From positions 1-64,000 of the forward strand of contig JAJEBR010000124.1 of assembly GCA_022822445.1 (NCBI GenBank): a DNA stretch of 64,000 nucleotides. The letters run 5' to 3'. Below the pieces are notes generated by a model. That model saw only the letters and a program-made list of their open reading frames with translations. It had not been told where the DNA came from and searched no databases. The stretch is from Gemmatimonadota bacterium (GTDB taxonomy: Bacteria > Gemmatimonadota > Gemmatimonadetes > Longimicrobiales > Gaopeijiaceae). The translations under genes and the position numbers were made by a program. Below are positions 59,344 to 64,000 of the stretch, one piece after another (position 1 is the stretch's first letter; each line of letters begins with the position of its first letter).

Positions 59344-60774
59344 ATGACGATACTGACCCGCTACCTGCTGCGCGCGCACATAGGCCCGTTCCTGTTCGCC
59401 TTCACCGCCCTCACGGGGCTGCTCCTCGTGAACGCGGTGGCCGAGCGGCTCGAGGGCCTGGTCGGCAAGGGCCTCCCGGTCGAGATCATCCTCGAGGCCG
59501 TCGTGCTCATGCTGCCGCACACCATCGCGCTCACCCTTCCCATGGCGCTGCTCACCACGGTCCTGTACACCTTCAGCGAGCTGGCCACGCACAACGAGAT
59601 CGTGGCGATGTCCGGCGCGGGCGTCCAGCCCCGCAGACTCTTCCTCCCGGTCCTGCTCTTCGGGCTCTTCATCGGCGCGGTCACCTTTCTCTTCAACGAC
59701 AGGATCCTGCCGGAAGCCAACCACAAACTCAAGAACCTCCGCAGTTCCATCCAGCAGAAGAGCCCCACCTTCCAGCTGAACGAGGGCGTGGTCAACCTCA
59801 TCGAGGCCCGCGACGGCGTGGGCCCCTACTTCCTGATCGTGGATGCCATCGACCCGGTGACCTCCGAACTCACCAAGGTCGTCATACATGATATGAGCCA
59901 GCAGGGCATTCGGCGCACCACCTACGCCGCCCGCGGCGAGATGAAGCTCAACGCCAGCTTCACCGATCTGCACCTGCGGCTCTTCGAAGGGTACACCTAC
60001 GAGGTGAAGAGCCGGGAGGAGGAAGGGTTCGCGCGCACCACCTTCGCGGAGCAGCTCTATGTGATGCGCGGCGTCGGCGACCTCTTCGAGGACGCGAGCA
60101 CCGACACCCGCAGCGACCGGGAGATGTCGATCGCCATGCTCGTCGATTCCCGCGGCAGGCGCTTCAGCGAAATGGAGGGCATCCGGGAGGAGTCGCTGTT
60201 GACGGCGGGCAGGGCGGTCGACCGTGCGCTCGGGCGCGGAGAGGTGTCGGACTCGGCCCGCGCGGCCACCCCGCGGTTCCGGCCGGGCGGCGTCCCGGGC
60301 GGGCCGGTGCTGCCCCGCGACGAGGTGTCGCAGTCGGTGGCGAGCACCGCCCGGGCGGAGATGGGCCGCTACTCGACGTCCTACCGCTTCGCCAACCAGG
60401 CCGGTGTGGAGATCAACAAGAAGCTCGTGATCTCGACGTCGTGCATCATCTTCGTGCTGATCGGGGTCCCGATCGGGATACGCTTCCCGCGGGGCGGCGT
60501 GAACATGGTCATTGTCGTGTCGTCGATCGTCATCGGCGTCTACCAGATCGGTCTGACGAACGGGGAGGACTGGGCCGACCGGGGACTGGCGAATCCGTTC
60601 TGGAGCATGTGGACACCGAGTCTGATCTTCCTGGTTCTGGGGATCTTCCTGGTGTCGCGGATGGGACGTTGGACCGCGGCGGTCCGCGGCGGCGGCTGGC
60701 GGGAGATCTGGCTCGGCACCAGACGGCTGTTCGGGCTGATCCCGCTCAGGCCTGGCAGGAGGGCGCCCGCGTGA
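59344..60774 (+). CDS. lptF: LPS export permease LptF
   Basis: A 476-residue YjgP/YjgQ permease: opening TILTRYLLRAHIGPFLFAF, six predicted transmembrane helices (three near each end), and a periplasmic beta-jellyroll. It is about 100 residues longer than E. coli LptF, with an insert rich in Arg/Ala/Pro (about 265-345) in the periplasmic part. With LptG it forms the LptB2FG transporter that extracts LPS; lptB is not here. Confidence 0.92.
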   Translation: MTILTRYLLRAHIGPFLFAFTALTGLLLVNAVAERLEGLVGKGLPVEIILEAVVLMLPHTIALTLPMALLTTVLYTFSELATHNEIVAMSGAGVQPRRLFLPVLLFGLFIGAVTFLFNDRILPEANHKLKNLRSSIQQKSPTFQLNEGVVNLIEARDGVGPYFLIVDAIDPVTSELTKVVIHDMSQQGIRRTTYAARGEMKLNASFTDLHLRLFEGYTYEVKSREEEGFARTTFAEQLYVMRGVGDLFEDASTDTRSDREMSIAMLVDSRGRRFSEMEGIREESLLTAGRAVDRALGRGEVSDSARAATPRFRPGGVPGGPVLPRDEVSQSVASTARAEMGRYSTSYRFANQAGVEINKKLVISTSCIIFVLIGVPIGIRFPRGGVNMVIVVSSIVIGVYQIGLTNGEDWADRGLANPFWSMWTPSLIFLVLGIFLVSRMGRWTAAVRGGGWREIWLGTRRLFGLIPLRPGRRAPA

Positions 60775-60835
60775 TCGCTCGCGTTCGGCCGGGCACGCCA
60801 CGCCCGGTGCGGCATCGCATCAGGGGACGCGGCGC

Positions 60836-61897
60836 ATGATTCGCATCCTGGACCGGATGGTCGCGCGCACCTTCACCGTCCGCTTCCTGCTGTTCGTCAC
60901 CAGCGTGCCGGTGCTCTTCGTGCTCAGCGACCTCACCGAGCGGCAGGACCAGCTGATCGACCGGGGGCTGTCGGTCGGGGAGATCGGGCTGGGGTACCTG
61001 TACCAGATTCCGCACTTCATCGTGTGGGCCTCGCCGATCGCCGCCCTCATCGCCACCGTCTTCACCGTCCATTCGATGACCATCCACCGGGAGATCCAGG
61101 CCGCCAAGGCGGGGGGAATCTCCTTCCACCGGCTGGTCCTGCCGGTCCTCCCGGCCGGAATCCTCATGACCGGCGGCGCCTTCCTGCTCAGCACGGTGGT
61201 GCCCGCGCTGAACCGGCGGGCCGCCGAGATGCTGGGGGACCGGCAAACCTACGGGGACTTCCGCACCGAGTTCGTCCACCAGCTGGAGACCGGGGGGACG
61301 CTGAGCATCCAGCAGCTCTTCAACCAGGAGCTCACCGGCGTTACCCTCGAGGACCGGGCGGAGGACGGCACCCTGCACCACGTCTGGGCCAGGCAGGGAG
61401 ACTACACCGCGGCGGACGGCTGGACGCTCCAGTCGGGCAAGCTGCGCGTCGTGCGTCCCGACCAGTCGGAGACCGCCTACACCTTCGAGCGGTACCGGCG
61501 AAAGGGATTGATCACGCCGCCCGATCAGCTGCTCGACGATCCGCCCGACGACCAGGAGCTGGGCTACCACGAACTCGGGGAGCGGGCCGAGGCGCTGCGC
61601 CGCTCCGGAGGCAACCCCGACAAGCTGTTCGTCAGGCGCGCCCAGAAGCTGTCCATCCCGGCGGCCACCCTGATCATCGTCCTCTTCGGCGCCCCCCTGG
61701 CCACCACCGTCAAGAAGGGCGGGCCCGCGGTGGGCGTGGGGCTTTCGCTCAGCTCGACGATCCTCTACCTGATGATGCTCCGGCTCTTCGAAGCGATCGG
61801 CGCCTCGGGCGGCCTGTCCCCCTTCTGGGCCGCGTGGTCCCCCAACTTCTTCTTCCTGGCAGTGGGGGTCGTCCTGCTGTGGCGCGTTCGCACGTGA
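60836..61897 (+). CDS. lptG: LPS export permease LptG
   Basis: A 353-residue permease: IRILDRMVARTFTVRFLLF, SMTIHREIQAAKAGG (family motif), jellyroll, then SIPAATLIIVLFGAPLATTVKKG and four-helix C-terminus. It pairs with LptF 61 nt upstream. Confidence 0.92.
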   Translation: MIRILDRMVARTFTVRFLLFVTSVPVLFVLSDLTERQDQLIDRGLSVGEIGLGYLYQIPHFIVWASPIAALIATVFTVHSMTIHREIQAAKAGGISFHRLVLPVLPAGILMTGGAFLLSTVVPALNRRAAEMLGDRQTYGDFRTEFVHQLETGGTLSIQQLFNQELTGVTLEDRAEDGTLHHVWARQGDYTAADGWTLQSGKLRVVRPDQSETAYTFERYRRKGLITPPDQLLDDPPDDQELGYHELGERAEALRRSGGNPDKLFVRRAQKLSIPAATLIIVLFGAPLATTVKKGGPAVGVGLSLSSTILYLMMLRLFEAIGASGGLSPFWAAWSPNFFFLAVGVVLLWRVRT

Positions 61898-62114
61898 CCG
61901 GCCCCGGGCGGCAAACGCCCTCGCCAACGTGTCGCCGCCGCCCCGGCGGATCCCGTGACATGCGCGCGTCGGCGCATCCGCGGCATCTGCAACCATGCTG
62001 CGGTCCGTCGGCCGCCACAGCGCGCAACCGCGGCACACGCCATGGCGGGAGGCGAGCAAGGCCAGTAGGTTTTTCCCACAAGAGCGTTGAACCACAAGCA
62101 GGAGGCTTAGCCGA
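61898..62114. other. Intergenic gap after lptG
   Basis: 217 nt with several short GC-rich inverted repeats and no gene. GGAGG at 62100-62104 serves the next gene. A faint AT-richer patch (62055-62080) might contain a promoter, but no motif is convincing. Confidence 0.3.
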
Positions 62115-62780
62115 ATGAGGAAGGAATGTTCGAACCTGGCAGCGCGCCGGCGAGCCAGGTGGCCGCTGGGCGCCCTGCTTCCGCTGGTCGCCCTGCCGGC
62201 GTGTATTGAAGTGGATCCGCCTCCACCTCCGCCGCCGGACGACCCCGTGCTGGCGTACGCGATGTTCCCCGCGAACCTCTCCCCGGACGAGTTGGTCGTG
62301 GAGCGGGGCGATGTGATCGAAATCCTCGGCCAGCCGGTACCCCCCAGTGTAACGCCGGATCACCAGGTCAACTTCGCCAACCACTTCCTGATCGAGTGCG
62401 TCGCGAACGAGGAGGAGCACCAGAGCCAGTACTGGCCTCCGTGTTCCCTGGCGGTCTCGGAAGGATACGTGATCATCGACCGCGGGGTCGGCAACCAGAT
62501 CGGGGCGGTCAGTTGCAACGCCATCCTCAACTACGTGCCCGGTGGCCCGATCAACCCGACCGTGAGCCACTGTCTTGAAGGGGTGACCGACTACGAGCGG
62601 GCCCAGGGCCCGGGCGTGCAGTGGGCGGGGGGGGTGTGGAGGATCACCGGATGCGATCCCACCTGGGTCACCTTCCGGCACGGACCGTCCGTCGCGATCC
62701 CGCCGACCGGCTCACCCTCCATGGCCGCGCTCTCCGACACCACGCGCATCACGGTGGCCCAGCCCTGCGTGGGTGGATGA
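62115..62780 (+). CDS. Predicted lipoprotein, family unknown
   Basis: A 221-residue protein with a lipobox LPAC (Cys30) after a basic N-terminus, then a Pro-rich stalk (DPPPPPPPDDP), then a beta-rich domain with six further cysteines (FLIECVANEE, WPPCSLAV, GAVSCNAIL, VSHCLEG, ITGCDPT, AQPCVGG) that could form three disulfides. No family recognised. A small disulfide-stabilised surface domain is inferred. It converges on the DapF gene 7 nt away. Confidence 0.75.
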   Translation: MRKECSNLAARRRARWPLGALLPLVALPACIEVDPPPPPPPDDPVLAYAMFPANLSPDELVVERGDVIEILGQPVPPSVTPDHQVNFANHFLIECVANEEEHQSQYWPPCSLAVSEGYVIIDRGVGNQIGAVSCNAILNYVPGGPINPTVSHCLEGVTDYERAQGPGVQWAGGVWRITGCDPTWVTFRHGPSVAIPPTGSPSMAALSDTTRITVAQPCVGG

Positions 62781-62787
62781 AGCCTGG

Positions 62788-63846
62788 CTAACGCCAACCT
62801 GGCCGACCTCGTTCGGCGCACGTTGCAAACCCGGCGGCCAGCACCCCTTCGCAGACCTCCTCCACCGGCCCATGGAGGGTGACGGTCCAGTCCTCGCGCA
62901 GTTCCACCTCCATTGTGCCGCCCTCCATCCGCACGGCGGCCCGCCCATGCGGCATCAGCCCGGCGCGCACGGCCGCGGCCACCGCCGCGCAAGCCGACGT
63001 CCCCGACGCCAGCGTCCGCCCCACCCCCCGCTCCCAGATGCGGATTGCGATTTCGCACCCGGCGGGCGTGCACGCGAACTGGACGTTGGTGCCGCGCGGG
63101 AAGGCCGCGCTGGCGGCGATCAGCGGCCCGTAGTGGTCCGCCTCGGCGCGGCTCCATCCGTCGGCGAACGCTACGGCATGGGGATTGCCTACCGAAACGG
63201 GGAGCACCACCACCCGGGACCGCCCACCCCCCTCCCCCAACCGCACCGCGCCCCCCGCGCGCGCCGCCTCACTCGCGCGCACTCCCTCGCCCCCGCACCA
63301 CCCCGGCCCGGCCCGGCCCCCACCCCCCGCCCCACCCCCACCATCCGGGCCCGGCAGCGCCAGCCCCACCATCCCCCGCCCGTCCACCGCCGCCGGATCC
63401 ACGAACGGCGGCCCGGTCGGAAACCCCACCTTCCCCATCTCCACGCTGGCGTCCCAGGCGCCGTCCTCGCGCGGCCCCGACACGCGCAGCCGCACCCGGT
63501 CGCCCCCGACCGTGACCGGAAACCACCCATCCGGCGCGGCCCCGCGCCGCCGCAGGAACACGCCCGCGATCCTGAGTCCGTTCCCGCTGCGCTCGAATTC
63601 GCCCCCGTCCGGGTTGAACATTCGCAGGCGCGGCTCCCCATCCTCCCAACCGGCCTCCACGACCACGATTCCATCGCCTCCGGGGCCGCGATGCCGGTCG
63701 CAGATCGCCCCGATCAGCCCCGGTGTCAGCGGCGCCCCCCGGCCTTCCTCGAAGACGAGGTAGTCGTTGCCGTGGCCGTGCGCCTTGAAGAAGCGGGGCA
63801 GGATGCGCGGCGGGCGGCCCTCCCGGGCGGGATGGGGTGCGGACAA
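62788..63846 (-). CDS. dapF: Diaminopimelate-epimerase-family protein with both catalytic Cys replaced
   Basis: A 352-residue DapF-fold protein: FFKAHGHGNDYLVF, DGGEFERSGNGLRIAGVFL, VSVGNPHAVAF, FPRGTNVQFA, RIWERGVGRTLASGTSACA. In known DapF the two active cysteines precede GNG and GTG (Cys73 and Cys217); here both are Ser (87 and 281). A Gly/Ala-rich low-complexity insert (about 165-210) replaces a loop. It may therefore be a divergent epimerase or a relative acting on another substrate. Length is about 80 residues above the usual. Confidence 0.85.
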   Translation of the reverse strand: MSAPHPAREGRPPRILPRFFKAHGHGNDYLVFEEGRGAPLTPGLIGAICDRHRGPGGDGIVVVEAGWEDGEPRLRMFNPDGGEFERSGNGLRIAGVFLRRRGAAPDGWFPVTVGGDRVRLRVSGPREDGAWDASVEMGKVGFPTGPPFVDPAAVDGRGMVGLALPGPDGGGGAGGGGRAGPGWCGGEGVRASEAARAGGAVRLGEGGGRSRVVVLPVSVGNPHAVAFADGWSRAEADHYGPLIAASAAFPRGTNVQFACTPAGCEIAIRIWERGVGRTLASGTSACAAVAAAVRAGLMPHGRAAVRMEGGTMEVELREDWTVTLHGPVEEVCEGVLAAGFATCAERGRPGWR

Positions 63847-64000
63847 GGCTCCGGGGCCTCCTTTCAGCCGACGGGCAGGGTTCGGTCGCGTACGTGCGGA
63901 AATCTACCAGATCGGGGCGTCGCCGGGCTCGGCGAGGGGCTTCCGGCTGACCCGGCCCGGGCTTTTGCCCGACTGACCCGCAGCTGACCTCACCCGCCTG
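63847..64000. other. Window end, no gene seen
   Basis: The final 154 nt are GC-rich with no supported frame. They include the leader of the DapF gene. Confidence 0.4.

Noticed and set aside
58819-60801. 660-codon minus-strand frame over lptF and the sprA start
   Set aside because: Antisense shadow of lptF in one half and out-of-frame sprA in the other.

Overview
The window is a GC-rich bacterial chromosome segment. It carries Gram-negative envelope genes (LptF, LptG, a PilQ-type secretin, lipoproteins) and a roughly 2000-residue SprA-type outer-membrane protein. With the long runs of ATGA-overlapping genes, this points to Gemmatimonadota (possibly a marine or host-associated lineage). The assignment is an inference from gene content; no homology search was possible.

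Layout. (1) 1-8000: an accessory island with lower GC. It has the 3' end of a barrel-like protein, a gene-poor stretch with a serine-hydrolase remnant, a P4-type tyrosine integrase, two small mobilization-like genes without a relaxase, and then a minus-strand six-gene cassette in which every gene overlaps the next. In transcription order the cassette is a truncated IS1595-type transposase, a small C5-cytosine methyltransferase, an HNH endonuclease, a 78-residue protein, a 198-residue unknown, and a 534-residue protein with a PD-(D/E)XK-like N-terminus. A Vsr endonuclease is divergent from it. This cassette is the best candidate here for an undescribed defence or restriction system. The island's right edge cuts a leucine-rich-repeat lipoprotein gene. 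(2) 8000-12230: two LRR lipoproteins. (3) 12365-23600, plus strand: a protein quality-control block (dnaK, htrA, tRNA-Leu, tig, clpP, clpX, lon, engB, a lipoprotein). dnaK is preceded by three copies of a 15-bp palindrome and a sigma-54-type GG-N10-GC element. (4) 23615-36700, minus strand: a sigma-54 activator with a receiver-like domain lacking the phospho-acceptor, gcvT, argF, hslU, hslV, a Xer recombinase, trmFO, topA, aroK and aroC. (5) 36750-43950, minus strand: a type IV pilus operon reading pilA, three minor prepilins, a PilX/bactofilin-like protein, pilM, pilN, pilO, pilP-like and pilQ. (6) 44100-53200: a glycosyltransferase, a LysM peptidase-like protein, Mn superoxide dismutase, DNA polymerase IV, an alanine/sodium symporter, a small conserved protein, pilC, pilT and a ComEA-like protein. 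(7) 53250-64000: sprA, lptF, lptG, a lipoprotein and a DapF-family epimerase in which both catalytic cysteines are serine.

How the parts fit. The chaperone and protease genes form a proteostasis neighbourhood, and the enhancer-binding protein in the same window is an obvious but unproven candidate regulator of the sigma-54-like dnaK promoter. PilM-N-O-P-Q, the pilins, PilC and PilT supply most of a retractable type IV pilus, and ComEA suggests DNA uptake. No PilB extension ATPase is visible. No rRNA or CRISPR array was seen.
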